DNA from: DASQFQ01 sp963722815
Lineage (GTDB): Bacteria > Actinomycetota > Thermoleophilia > Solirubrobacterales > Solirubrobacteraceae
Direction of reading: 5' to 3'
Assembly: GCA_963722815.1 (NCBI GenBank)
Contig: CAVROM010000006.1
Span: 186,001-250,000 of the forward strand
Length of the DNA stretch: 64,000 bases
A program made the translations under genes and the position numbers. Below, in pieces: positions 1-8,217 of this stretch. Positions within the stretch are counted from its first letter, which is position 1. Every line of letters starts with the position of its first letter. The notes under the pieces are model-generated. The model searched no databases, had not been told where the DNA came from, and worked only from the letters and a program-made list of their open reading frames with translations.

Positions 1-1
1 G

Positions 2-1333
2 CTCGCTCTGTTGCTCTTCGCGGCCGCCCTGGTCGCGGGCTGCGGCACCCCCGGAGGCGACTCGTCCGACAACAACAAGAAGGCCGACGAGGCGAAGAAG
101 AACTCGGCCAAGGTCGACGTCGCCAAGGCCGGCGACGTCACGCTCACCATCTGGGACCAGGAAGTGCGCGGCGGCCAGAAGAAGCAGATCACGCGCCTCA
201 ACGAAGCGTTCATGTCGACGTACCCGAACGTGAAGATCAAGCGCGTCGCGAAGTCGTTCACAGACCTCCAGACGACGCTCAAGCTCGCGGTCTCCGGGCC
301 AAACGCGCCGGACATCGTGGAGGCGAACCAGGGCCGCCAGGTCATGGGCCAGCTCGTCAAGGGAGGGCTGCTCAAGCCGCTCGACGCCTACGCCGACGCC
401 TACGGCTGGAACGACCGCTGGTCGAAGACGCTGCTCGACCTCAACAAGTTCTCTTCCGACGGCAAGCAGTTCGGCTCCGGCGACCTCTACGGCGTCTCCC
501 AGCAGGGCGAGATCGTCGGCGTCTTCTACAACCGCGACATGGTCAAGACCGCACCGAAGACGTTCAAGGAGTTCGAGTCGATGCTCGCCGCGGCCAAGCA
601 GAAGGGCCAGATCCCGATCTCGTTCGGCAACCTCGACAAGTGGCCGGGCATCCACGAGTTCCAGACGGTCCAGAACCAGTTCGCCGGTAAGGACGCGACG
701 CGCAACTTCGTGTTCGCCAAGGACGGGGCCAGCTTCGACACGTCCGAGAACAAGGAAGCCGCGACCACGCTCCAGGACTGGGCCAAGAAGGGCTACTTCA
801 CCAAGGACTTCAACGGCACCGGCTACGACCCGGCGTGGCAGCAGTTCACCAAGGGCAAGGGCCCGTTCACGATCGCCGGCACCTGGATCACCTCGGACGC
901 GTTGACCGCGCTCGGCGACAAGCTCGGCTTCTTCCTGATGCCGGGCCAGGAGGCGGGCGCCGAGTCGGTCTCGCTCGGCGGCGAGAGCCTGCCGTGGGGG
1001 ATCACCTCGAAGTCGAAGAACGCCGACGTCGCGGCCGCCTACATCGACTTCATCACCAACGCCAAGGCCGCCGACGTGCAGGTCGAGACCGACAACCTGC
1101 CGGCGACCCAGCCCACCACGCAGCCGGCCTCGCCGGTCCAGAAGGAGATCTTCGCCGCCTGGAAGCAGCTCAACGACACCGATGGGCTGACGCCCTACAT
1201 GGACTACGCCACGCCAACGTTCCTCGACGACCTGTCGGGCGCCGTGCAGAAGCTGATGGCCGGCAAGACGTCGCCGGACGCGTTCACGAAGTCCGTGCAG
1301 GAGGAATACGCGAAGTTCGCCGACACGCTGTGA
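2..1333 (+). CDS. Sugar ABC transporter substrate-binding lipoprotein (5' partial)
   Basis: Extracellular solute-binding protein family 1, the sugar-capturing component of an ABC importer, anchored outside the membrane. The open frame runs off the left edge, so the positively charged n-region and the start codon are missing. The visible part begins with a hydrophobic stretch ending in a lipobox (LVAGC), followed by a Lys/Asp/Ser-rich linker and a mature domain of about 400 residues beginning TLTIWDQ. The TTG at 11 is only the first in-frame start-like codon in the window. The stop overlaps the GTG start of the next permease (GTGA), so the genes are translationally coupled. The exact sugar cannot be read from the sequence. 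Confidence 0.9.
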   Translation, partial: LALLLFAAALVAGCGTPGGDSSDNNKKADEAKKNSAKVDVAKAGDVTLTIWDQEVRGGQKKQITRLNEAFMSTYPNVKIKRVAKSFTDLQTTLKLAVSGPNAPDIVEANQGRQVMGQLVKGGLLKPLDAYADAYGWNDRWSKTLLDLNKFSSDGKQFGSGDLYGVSQQGEIVGVFYNRDMVKTAPKTFKEFESMLAAAKQKGQIPISFGNLDKWPGIHEFQTVQNQFAGKDATRNFVFAKDGASFDTSENKEAATTLQDWAKKGYFTKDFNGTGYDPAWQQFTKGKGPFTIAGTWITSDALTALGDKLGFFLMPGQEAGAESVSLGGESLPWGITSKSKNADVAAAYIDFITNAKAADVQVETDNLPATQPTTQPASPVQKEIFAAWKQLNDTDGLTPYMDYATPTFLDDLSGAVQKLMAGKTSPDAFTKSVQEEYAKFADTL

Positions 1334-2220
1334 CCGCGCACGCGCCGCCTGGCGAGCCGCGGCGCGTCGCCTACCTCTACCTGCTGCCGGGGCTCGTCGT
1401 GTTCGGCCTGTTCGTGCTGGCGCCGCTGGCGCACAGCGCGTGGCTGTCGCTCTTCACCTGGGATGGCGTGACGCCGGGGACGTGGAACGGGCTCGGCAAC
1501 TACACGGCGATCGTCTCCGACCCGAAGATCCGCTCGGCGTTCCTGCACGCGCTGATCCTGGTCGCCTTCTATGCGATCGGGCCGATCGCGATCGGGCTGC
1601 TGCTGGCGGCGGCGATGTCGCGCACGCGCGTGCGCGGGCTGGCGCTGTTCCGGACCGTGCTCTTCCTGCCGCAGGTGATCGCGCTCGTGGTCGTGGCCGT
1701 GATGTGGCGGATGATCTACCAACCCGACGGCGGGCTCCTCAACCAGGGGCTGCGGGCGATCGGGCTGGGCGGGCTGACGCAGGACTGGCTCGGCTCGTTC
1801 TCGCTCGCGCTGCCGTCGGTCGGGCTGATCGGCACGTGGGTGATGTACGGGCTCGCGATGGTGCTGTTCACCGCCGGCGTGCAGAAGATCCCGCAGTCGC
1901 TGTATGACGCGGCGCGGATGGACGGCGCCGGGCCGGTGCGCGAGTTCTTCGCGGTCACGCTGCCGGGCCTGCGCAACGAGATCGCGGTCGCGCTGACGCT
2001 GACCACGATCCAGGCGCTGCGCTCGTTCGACCTCGTCTACATCACCACCGGCGGCGGCCCGGGCGACGCGACCACGGTCCCCGCCTTCGAGGTCTACAAC
2101 CGCGCGTTCAAGGGGGGCGGCGTCGGCACCGCGTCGGCGATCGGCATCTGCATCGCGGCGCTCATCTTCGTGCTCACGCTGGCGATCAACCAGGTCGCCG
2201 AGCGGGAGGCGGCGCGATGA
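1330..2220 (+). CDS. Carbohydrate ABC transporter permease (MalF/UgpA type)
   Basis: Membrane subunit of the sugar importer, 296 aa. I chose the GTG at 1330 because it overlaps the upstream stop as GTGA and gives a short basic N-terminus before the first membrane segment (YLYLLPGLVVFGLFVLAPL). About six membrane segments are visible. The EAA loop that docks on the ATPase is present (YDAARMDGAGPVREFF). The end overlaps the next permease start by ATGA. Longer upstream versions of this frame are antisense-like read-through of the binding-protein gene. Confidence 0.93.
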   Translation: MTAHAPPGEPRRVAYLYLLPGLVVFGLFVLAPLAHSAWLSLFTWDGVTPGTWNGLGNYTAIVSDPKIRSAFLHALILVAFYAIGPIAIGLLLAAAMSRTRVRGLALFRTVLFLPQVIALVVVAVMWRMIYQPDGGLLNQGLRAIGLGGLTQDWLGSFSLALPSVGLIGTWVMYGLAMVLFTAGVQKIPQSLYDAARMDGAGPVREFFAVTLPGLRNEIAVALTLTTIQALRSFDLVYITTGGGPGDATTVPAFEVYNRAFKGGGVGTASAIGICIAALIFVLTLAINQVAEREAAR

Positions 2221-3035
2221 TCGACCGCCGCGAGCAGGCCGCCACCTACGCGCTCCTCGGCGTGTTCTCGATCATCGCGCTGGTGCCGATCGTCGGCATC
2301 CTGCTGACCGCGCTGCAGGAGCCGGGGCAGGTGGCGAACTTCGGCGAGCCCAACGGCCTGCACGTCGCCAACTTCTCGAAGGCGTGGAGCGACGGGCACT
2401 TCTCCCAGTACCTGCGCTCGAGCGCGATCGTCGTGGTCGCCGTCGTGCTGATCTCGGGGCTGCTCTCGATCTTGGCCGGCTACGCGTTCGGGATGATGCG
2501 CTTCCGCGGCGATCAGGCGCTGTTCTACCTGTTCCTGCTCGGGCTGATGGTGCCGCTCGAGTCGACGGTCGTGCCGCTCTACTACGACTTCCGCGACCTC
2601 GGGCTGACCGACACCTACGCAGCGCTGATCCTGCCCCAGGCCGGCGTCTCGCTCGCGTTCGGGACGTTCTGGATGCGGGCGTTCTTCCGCTCGGTGCCGC
2701 GCTCGCTGGTGGAGGCCGCGCGGCTCGACGGCTCCTCGAGCTGGAGCACGCTGTGGCGCGTCGTGCTGCCGCTCGGCCGCCCGGCGGTGCTGACCATGAC
2801 CGTCCTCGTCTTCATGTGGACGTGGAACGAGTTCCTGCTCGCGCTGGTGATGGTCACCGACGAGGACCTGCGGACGGCGCCGCTCGGCCTGGCGTTCTTC
2901 TCCGGGCGCAACACGACTGACTTCGCGCTGCTGTCCGCGGGCTCGGTGATCGTGGCGACGCCGGTGGTGCTCGTCTACGTCTTCCTCCAGCGGCACTTCA
3001 TCCGCGGGATGCTGTCCGGGTCGGTGAAGGGCTGA
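2217..3035 (+). CDS. Carbohydrate ABC transporter permease (MalG/UgpE type)
   Basis: Second membrane subunit, 272 aa, with about six membrane segments. The EAA motif is seen as VEAARLDGSSSWSTLWRVV, and the C-terminal VYVFLQRHFIRGMLSGSVKG is typical of MalG-type permeases. It starts with ATG inside the previous stop (ATGA). It presumably pairs with the permease upstream and with the ATPase at 3202. Between its stop and that ATPase lies a 166-bp leader containing a structured RNA. Confidence 0.94.
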   Translation: MIDRREQAATYALLGVFSIIALVPIVGILLTALQEPGQVANFGEPNGLHVANFSKAWSDGHFSQYLRSSAIVVVAVVLISGLLSILAGYAFGMMRFRGDQALFYLFLLGLMVPLESTVVPLYYDFRDLGLTDTYAALILPQAGVSLAFGTFWMRAFFRSVPRSLVEAARLDGSSSWSTLWRVVLPLGRPAVLTMTVLVFMWTWNEFLLALVMVTDEDLRTAPLGLAFFSGRNTTDFALLSAGSVIVATPVVLVYVFLQRHFIRGMLSGSVKG

Positions 3036-3081
3036 TGGCCGACCCCACGACCCTCGCACTCGTCTGCACGCGCCCCGCGGC

Positions 3082-3150
3082 GCAGGACGGCACCCACCAG
3101 AAGGGGCCCGTGGCTCTGCCACTGTGCCCCTTCGGCGTGCACCGCCCTGC
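3082..3150 (+). promoter_or_regulatory. Structured RNA in the leader of the MsiK-like ATPase gene (candidate msiK-motif RNA)
   Basis: A long imperfect hairpin can be drawn by eye. The outer helix pairs GCAGG (3082-3086) with CCTGC (3146-3150). CGG (3088-3090) pairs with CCG (3142-3144), and CAC (3091-3093) with GTG (3137-3139). The inner helix pairs GAAGGGGC (3100-3107) with GCCCCTTC (3126-3133). The tip pairs GTGGC (3110-3114) with GCCAC (3118-3122) around a TCT loop. It ends about 50 nt before the ATG at 3202. The published msiK RNA motif of Actinobacteria sits in this position before genes for multiple-sugar ABC ATPases, but I cannot check its consensus here. Confidence 0.65.
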
Positions 3151-3201
3151 ATCCACGGGACACGCACATCCGAGCACGACGGCCGCGGGGTCGGCCATCT
3201 G

Positions 3202-4203
3202 ATGGCCTCCGTCGCGTTCGACGCCGTGAGCAAGCGCTTCGACAGCGTGGAGGCGGTGCGTGAGCTCACGCTCGAGGCCGGCGACGGCGAGTTCCTCGTC
3301 CTGGTCGGGCCGTCGGGCTCGGGCAAGACGACCGCGCTGCGGATGCTGGCCGGGCTCGAGTCGATCACCGAGGGCGAGATCCGGATCGGCGAGCGCGTCA
3401 TCAACCGCGTCGCCCCGCGCGAGCGCGACATCGCGATGGTCTTCCAGGACTACGCGCTGTACCCGCAGATGACGGTCTACGACAACCTCGCCTTCGCGCT
3501 CCGGCGGCGCAAGGCGCCGAAGGACGAGATCGACGCGCGGGTGCGCCGCGCGGCGGCGTCGATCGAGCTCGAGCCGCTGCTGGACCGCAAGCCGCGCCAG
3601 CTCTCCGGCGGCCAGCAGCAGCGGGTGGCGCTCGGCCGCGCGCTGGTGCGCGATCCGCAGGTCTTCCTGATGGACGAGCCGCTCTCCAACCTCGACGCCA
3701 AGCTGCGCGTGCAGACGCGCGGCGAGATCAAGAAGCTGCAGCAGCAGGTCGGCACCACCACCGTCTACGTCACCCACGACCAGGTCGAGGCGATGACGAT
3801 GGGCGACCGCATCGCGGTGATGAACGAGGGCCGGCTCGAGCAGGTCGGCACGCCCGCGGAGCTCTACGAGCAGCCGGTCAACACGTTCGTGGCGGGCTTC
3901 ATCGGCTCGCCCGGCATGAGCTTCGCGCCCGCCGAGCGGCTGGGGCTCGAGCCCGCCGACGCGGTCATCGGCGTGCGGCCGGAGTTCGCGCGGCTGTGGC
4001 AGGACGGGATGGTGGGTCCGTTCGAGGGCGAGGTCGAGTACGTCGAGGCGCTGGGGCGCGAGACGTTCGTGGGCGTCGACGGGCTCGTCCTCCAGGTCGA
4101 GGGCCGCGCCGCGGCGCAGGTCGGGGACACGGTGCGCTACGGCCTGGTGCGCGACGGCCTGCGGCGCTTCGATTCCCAGACCGGCGCGGCGCTGGATCGG
4201 TAG
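3202..4203 (+). CDS. Multiple-sugar ABC transporter ATP-binding protein (MsiK/UgpC type)
   Basis: Cytoplasmic ATPase that powers carbohydrate importers, 333 aa. Visible motifs are Walker A GPSGSGKTT (residues 36-44), signature LSGGQQQR (about 134-141), Walker B VFLMDE (about 154-159) and the switch histidine in YVTHDQ (about 191). The C-terminal 100 residues form the TOBE-type regulatory domain (IGVRPEFARLW). I chose the ATG at 3202 because homologues begin just before the FDAVSKRF-type beta strand. A longer frame from 3124 would translate the structured leader. MsiK proteins often serve several importers, which could explain separate control through the leader RNA. Confidence 0.93.
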   Translation: MASVAFDAVSKRFDSVEAVRELTLEAGDGEFLVLVGPSGSGKTTALRMLAGLESITEGEIRIGERVINRVAPRERDIAMVFQDYALYPQMTVYDNLAFALRRRKAPKDEIDARVRRAAASIELEPLLDRKPRQLSGGQQQRVALGRALVRDPQVFLMDEPLSNLDAKLRVQTRGEIKKLQQQVGTTTVYVTHDQVEAMTMGDRIAVMNEGRLEQVGTPAELYEQPVNTFVAGFIGSPGMSFAPAERLGLEPADAVIGVRPEFARLWQDGMVGPFEGEVEYVEALGRETFVGVDGLVLQVEGRAAAQVGDTVRYGLVRDGLRRFDSQTGAALDR

Positions 4204-4215
4204 GGTCTCGCGGCC

Positions 4216-5112
4216 GTGCTCCGCGTCGAACTCGCCGTCGCCACCCCCGCCTTCCTCGACATGACGTTCGTCGGGCTCGAGTCGCTGCCCGCGCCCGGCG
4301 AGGAGCGCTTCGCCGGCGAGCTCGTGCGCTCGCCGGGCGGCGGCGCGATCACCGCGGTCGCCGCGGCCCGGCTCGGGCTCGACACCGCGCTGGTGGCGCC
4401 GGTCGGCGACGACCTCGGCGGTGAGTACGTCCGGCGCGAGATCGAGCGCGACGGCGTCGCGATCGCCGGCTTCCGTACCAAGCGCACGCCGGAGACCGTG
4501 ATCATGCCTGTCGGTGAGGAGCGCACGATGGTCACCGTCGACCCCGGCATCCGCGCGCGTGCCGGCGACGTCGCGGCGCTCACCCCGGTGGCGATCGCCG
4601 CGAACCTCGACCAGCTCGACCTCGTCCCCAACGGCGTCCGCGCTTACCTGACCTGCGGCGACGACGACGCGCGCGCGTTCTCCGGGAAGCTGCCGCCCAA
4701 GAACGTCGGCGCGCGGGCCTTGTTCCTCAACGCGCAGGACGCGTGCGTGCTGACCGCCACCGACACCGCGCAGGCCGCGGCGGAGGAGCTCGCCGGGTGG
4801 ATCGACACCGTGGTCGTCATCGTCGACGCCCGCAGCGTGGTGGCGATCGCCGGCGGCGAGGCCGTCGAGGTCCCGGACTACTGCCCCGGCGCGGTGGTCG
4901 ACACCACCGGGGACCGCGACCTGCTGTGCGCGGCCTTCGCCTGGGCCGACCTGCGCGGCGCGCAGCCGCACGAGCGGATCGCGTGGGCGCAGCTCTACTC
5001 GCAGCTCGCGATGGGCGTGCCGACAGCGGTCGGCGGCGCCGTGACCGAGGAGCGCCTGCTCGAGGAAGGGGCGAAGCACGGGCTCGCCAGGCCCTCGCGT
5101 GCGCGCGGCTGA
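4216..5112 (+). CDS. PfkB-family carbohydrate kinase
   Basis: Ribokinase/PfkB-fold sugar kinase, 298 aa, starting at a GTG 12 nt after the ATPase stop. The N-terminal substrate-binding glycine pair is visible (RSPGGGAITAVAAARLG). The C-terminal ATP-site motif, normally DTTGAGD, reads DTTGDRD at residues 229-235. The catalytic Asp is kept but the two small residues of the anion hole are replaced by Asp and Arg. Its position next to a sugar importer suggests it phosphorylates the imported sugar or a product of it. Reduced or altered activity is possible given the changed motif. Confidence 0.85.
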   Translation: MLRVELAVATPAFLDMTFVGLESLPAPGEERFAGELVRSPGGGAITAVAAARLGLDTALVAPVGDDLGGEYVRREIERDGVAIAGFRTKRTPETVIMPVGEERTMVTVDPGIRARAGDVAALTPVAIAANLDQLDLVPNGVRAYLTCGDDDARAFSGKLPPKNVGARALFLNAQDACVLTATDTAQAAAEELAGWIDTVVVIVDARSVVAIAGGEAVEVPDYCPGAVVDTTGDRDLLCAAFAWADLRGAQPHERIAWAQLYSQLAMGVPTAVGGAVTEERLLEEGAKHGLARPSRARG

Positions 5113-5530
5113 GCCTGCCGACCACGACGCGATGGCCGAGGTCTTCCTCGCCGCCGGCCGGGCCGCGTGGGGCTTCGCGGGCGAGGAGGCGCTGGCGGCG
5201 ATGCGCGCGCCGTTCTTCGGGCGCGGCGAGTTGGTGGCGGAGGACGAGTCGGGCGTGCTCGGCTTCGTGGCGCCGGTCGCGTGCGCCATCGACCTCCTCT
5301 ACACGCACCCGCGTGCATGGGGGAGCGGCGCCGGCCGCGCGCTGCTGGCGGCCGGCGAGGCGGTCCTGCGCGAGAGCGGCTGCACCGCCGCGACGCTGTG
5401 GACCGAGGAGCGCAACGAGCGTGCCCGCCGGTTCTACGAGGCGGCGGGCTGGCGGCCGGACGGACAGGTCAAGGAACGGGTGTGGAACGGCGCGCCGCTG
5501 ACGGAGCTGCGGTACCGCAAAGCGATCTGA
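5099..5530 (+). CDS. GNAT family N-acetyltransferase
   Basis: Acetyl-CoA-dependent N-acetyltransferase, 143 aa. The acetyl-CoA loop is seen in HPRAWGSGAGRALLAAGE (about residues 73-90). The C-terminal NERARRFYEAAGWRPDG segment is typical of the family. The GTG start at 5099 overlaps the kinase end by 14 nt, so it probably belongs to the same transcript. The substrate is unknown. Confidence 0.88.
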   Translation: MRAAEPADHDAMAEVFLAAGRAAWGFAGEEALAAMRAPFFGRGELVAEDESGVLGFVAPVACAIDLLYTHPRAWGSGAGRALLAAGEAVLRESGCTAATLWTEERNERARRFYEAAGWRPDGQVKERVWNGAPLTELRYRKAI

Positions 5531-6372
5531 ACCGCGCCGTCGGCCTCGTCCTCCTCGCCGCCATCTCCCCGCAGGTGGGGGCGGCGTTCGCGGTCAAGGT
5601 CTTCGACGAGCTCGGCCCGGCGGGCGCGGCGTTCGGCCGCCTGGCGTTCGCCGCGGTGATCCTCGTCGCGCTGTGGCGGCCGCGGCTGCGCGACCAGCCG
5701 ATCCGCGTCGCGATCGTGTTCGGAATCGCGCTGGGCGCGATGAACCTGTGCATCTATGAGGCGATGGACCGCATCCCGCTGGGCGTCGCGGTGACGTTCG
5801 AGGTCACCGGCCCGCTCGCGCTCGCGGTCGTCCTCTCGCGGCGACCGCTCGACCTCGTGTGGGTGGCCTTCGCGGCGGTCGGGATCCTCGGGCTCGGCGA
5901 CTACTCGGGCGGGTCGCTCGACCCGGTCGGGGTCGCGTTCGCGCTCGCCGCGGGCGCGCTGTGGGCTGCGTACATCGTCCTCTCCCAGCGCACCGGAGCG
6001 GTCTTTCCCGGCGGCAGCGGCCTCGCCATCGCGATGGTGGCAGGGGCGGTGCTCGTCGCGCCGTTCGGGATCGCCGACGCCGGCGCCGAGCTCCTCCAGC
6101 CCGAGCTGTTCGGCGTGCTGATCGCGGTCGCGATCGCCTCGTCGGTGCTGCCCTACTCGCTCGAGATCGAGGCGCTGCGCACGCTGCCGCAGCGCGTGTT
6201 CGGCGTGCTGATGTCGGTCGAGCCCGCGATCGCGGCGCTGGCCGGCTTCGTCGTGCTCGACCAGGACCTCGCGCTGCGCGACTGGGTCGCGATCGGGCTC
6301 GTGGTGATCGCCAGCGCCGGCGCGTCGTTCACCGCAGCACGCGCGAGTGCTCCGGCCGCCACGACAGCGTGA
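5482..6372 (+). CDS. EamA/DMT-family transporter
   Basis: Inner-membrane drug/metabolite transporter of about 280-296 aa with two EamA repeats and roughly ten membrane segments (RhtA-like). Conserved pieces include FGRLAFAAVIL in repeat one and LPYSLEIEALRTLP plus MSVEPAIAALAGF in repeat two. The start is uncertain: the natural N-terminus looks like LNRAVGLVLLAAIS, with no ATG/GTG there. Either CTG at 5527, overlapping the upstream stop, or GTG at 5482 is used. I list 5482 as the nearest conventional start. Its 3' end overlaps the convergent ATPase gene by 44 bp. Confidence 0.82.
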   Translation: MERRAADGAAVPQSDLNRAVGLVLLAAISPQVGAAFAVKVFDELGPAGAAFGRLAFAAVILVALWRPRLRDQPIRVAIVFGIALGAMNLCIYEAMDRIPLGVAVTFEVTGPLALAVVLSRRPLDLVWVAFAAVGILGLGDYSGGSLDPVGVAFALAAGALWAAYIVLSQRTGAVFPGGSGLAIAMVAGAVLVAPFGIADAGAELLQPELFGVLIAVAIASSVLPYSLEIEALRTLPQRVFGVLMSVEPAIAALAGFVVLDQDLALRDWVAIGLVVIASAGASFTAARASAPAATTA

Positions 6373-7396
6373 CCGGGTGGCCGATCTCCCAGCGGTCCGA
6401 CGCGTGGGAGACGTGCGTGTTCTGCTCGAGCGCGACGATCCGCGTCTCCGGCCCGAGCTCGACGATCACCTGCGTGGTCGTGCCCACGTAGACGCGCTCG
6501 GCCACCGTCCCCGTCAGCTGGACCATGCCCTCCTCGTGCTCGTCGAGCCAGATCTTCTCCGGCCGCACGGAGAGCTGGACCTCGCTGCCCGCCGCGCAGT
6601 CCTCCGGCACCGGCGCCGGGCACAGCGCACCGTTCGCGAGGCGCACCCCGCCGTCCTCGACCACGCCCGCCATCAGGTTCGAGATGCCGATGAAGCCGGC
6701 CACGAACGGCTTGGCCGGCTGCTCGTAGACCTCCTCGGGCGTGCCGCACTGGACGACGACGCCGTGGTCCATGACCGCGATGCGGTCGGACATCGCGAGC
6801 GCCTCCTCCTGGTCGTGCGTGACGTAGAGGAACGTGATCCCGACCTCGCGCTGGATCGACTTCAGCTCCACCTGCATCTGCTTGCGGAGCTTGAGGTCGA
6901 GCGCGCCCAGCGGCTCGTCGAGCAGCAGCACCGCCGGCCGGTTGACGAGCGCCCGCGCCAGCGCCACGCGCTGGCGCTGCCCGCCCGAGAGCTCGTTCGG
7001 CTTCGACGTCTCGCGGCCGGTCATCTGGACGAGCTCGAGCGCCTCCGCCACGCGGGTGTCGATCTCCGCCTGCGCCACCTTGCGGCGCTTCAGCCCGAAC
7101 GCGACGTTGCCCACGATGTCGAGGTGCTCGAACAGCGCGTAGGACTGGAAGACCGTGTTGACGTGGCGCTTGAACGGCGGCACCTTCGCCACCGGCTTGC
7201 CCTCGAGGAAGACCTCGCCCTCGGTCGGCTGCTCGAACCCCGCCACCATCCGCAGCGTCGTCGTCTTGCCGCAGCCCGACGGGCCCAGCAGCGAGAAGAA
7301 CTCGCCGCCGCCGACCGTGAGGTTGAGGTCGTCGACCGCGGTCGCGGCCCCGAACCGCTTGGTCACGCCCTCGAAGCGCACCGCCTCCTCGCTCAT
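6329..7396 (-). CDS. Polyamine-type ABC transporter ATP-binding protein (PotA-like)
   Basis: Cytoplasmic ATPase, 355 aa, of a spermidine/putrescine-type importer. It shows Walker A GPSGCGKTT (about residues 38-46), signature LSGGQRQR, Walker B VLLLDEPLGALD and a C-terminal TOBE domain (QLSVRPEKIWL). I chose the ATG at 7396, which overlaps the permease stop (ATGA) and gives the usual MSEEAVRFEGVTKRF opening. It is the last gene of the TetR-PotD-PotB-PotC-PotA-type operon. The true substrate could be another amine or amino-acid-like compound. Confidence 0.92.
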   Translation of the reverse strand: MSEEAVRFEGVTKRFGAATAVDDLNLTVGGGEFFSLLGPSGCGKTTTLRMVAGFEQPTEGEVFLEGKPVAKVPPFKRHVNTVFQSYALFEHLDIVGNVAFGLKRRKVAQAEIDTRVAEALELVQMTGRETSKPNELSGGQRQRVALARALVNRPAVLLLDEPLGALDLKLRKQMQVELKSIQREVGITFLYVTHDQEEALAMSDRIAVMDHGVVVQCGTPEEVYEQPAKPFVAGFIGISNLMAGVVEDGGVRLANGALCPAPVPEDCAAGSEVQLSVRPEKIWLDEHEEGMVQLTGTVAERVYVGTTTQVIVELGPETRIVALEQNTHVSHASDRWEIGHPVTLSWRPEHSRVLR

Positions 7397-8217
7397 GCGC
7401 CCTCCTGCCCGAGCAGCACGCCGAGCCCGCTCTCCTTGCGCCCGATCAGCCGCGGCAGCAGCACCGCGAGGCCGATGCAGAACACCGAGATGGCCAGCAT
7501 CAGCGTGCCGATCGCGTTGATCGTCGGCGTCACCCCGAAGCGGATCGCCGACCAGATCCGCACCGGCAGCGGCTGCGGCGACTCGCCGGTGGTGAAGAAC
7601 GAGAGCACGAAGTCGTCGAACGACAGCGCGAAGGTCAGCAGCGCGCTGGCCAGGATCGCCGGCCACAGCGCCGGCAGCACCACCAGCCACACGGTCTGGA
7701 TGCGCGAGGCGCCGAGGTCCATCGCCGCCTGCTCGACCTCCGGGTGCAGCGCCGCGAGCCGCGCCCGCACCACCACCGTGACGTAGGAGATCGAGAACGT
7801 GATGTGGGCCAGCATGATCGTCAGCAGCGACAGCCGCAGCCCGAGCTGGGTGAACAGCAGCAGTGCCGACACGCCGGCCACGATCTCCGGCGTCACGAGC
7901 GGGATCAGCATCAGGATGTTGGCGCCGCCGACCCAGCGCGTCCGCGCTCGCACCAGCCCGAACGCCAGCAGCGTGCCGAGGAACGTGCCGACCAGCATCG
8001 TCACGGTCGCGATCTCGATGCTCGCGCGCAGCGAGCTCGTGAGCGACTCGTTCTGGAAGAAGCGCGTGTACCACTCGAACGAGAAGCCCGTGAAGCGCTG
8101 CAGCGAGCGCTGGTTGTTGAACGAGAAAACGACGACCAGCAGGATCGGCAGGAACATGAACACGAAGAACAGCCCCGTGTAGACCCGCAGGAAGCGCGGG
8201 CGGTCGAAGTCGCTCAC
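7393..8217 (-). CDS. ABC transporter permease (PotC-like)
   Basis: Membrane subunit, 274 aa, starting at a GTG whose overlap with the upstream stop (GTGA) couples the two genes. About six membrane segments are seen. The EAA loop reads EQAAMDLGASRIQTVWLVVLP. The segment FALSFDDFVLSFFTTG is characteristic of PotC-type permeases. Its end overlaps the ATPase start by four bases. It acts with the PotB-like permease. Confidence 0.92.
   Translation of the reverse strand: MSDFDRPRFLRVYTGLFFVFMFLPILLVVVFSFNNQRSLQRFTGFSFEWYTRFFQNESLTSSLRASIEIATVTMLVGTFLGTLLAFGLVRARTRWVGGANILMLIPLVTPEIVAGVSALLLFTQLGLRLSLLTIMLAHITFSISYVTVVVRARLAALHPEVEQAAMDLGASRIQTVWLVVLPALWPAILASALLTFALSFDDFVLSFFTTGESPQPLPVRIWSAIRFGVTPTINAIGTLMLAISVFCIGLAVLLPRLIGRKESGLGVLLGQEGA

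Noticed and set aside
3035..3202. A 55-codon frame that overlaps the permease stop and the ATPase start (TGATG at both ends)
   Set aside because: The same bases form a strong nested RNA hairpin with perfect helices, and the peptide is low-complexity. The RNA explains the gap better, although dual use cannot be excluded.
2998..5289. Very long minus-strand frame across the sugar ATPase and kinase genes
   Set aside because: Arg/Asp/His-rich translation with no domain. It is the antisense shadow of GC-rich coding sequence.
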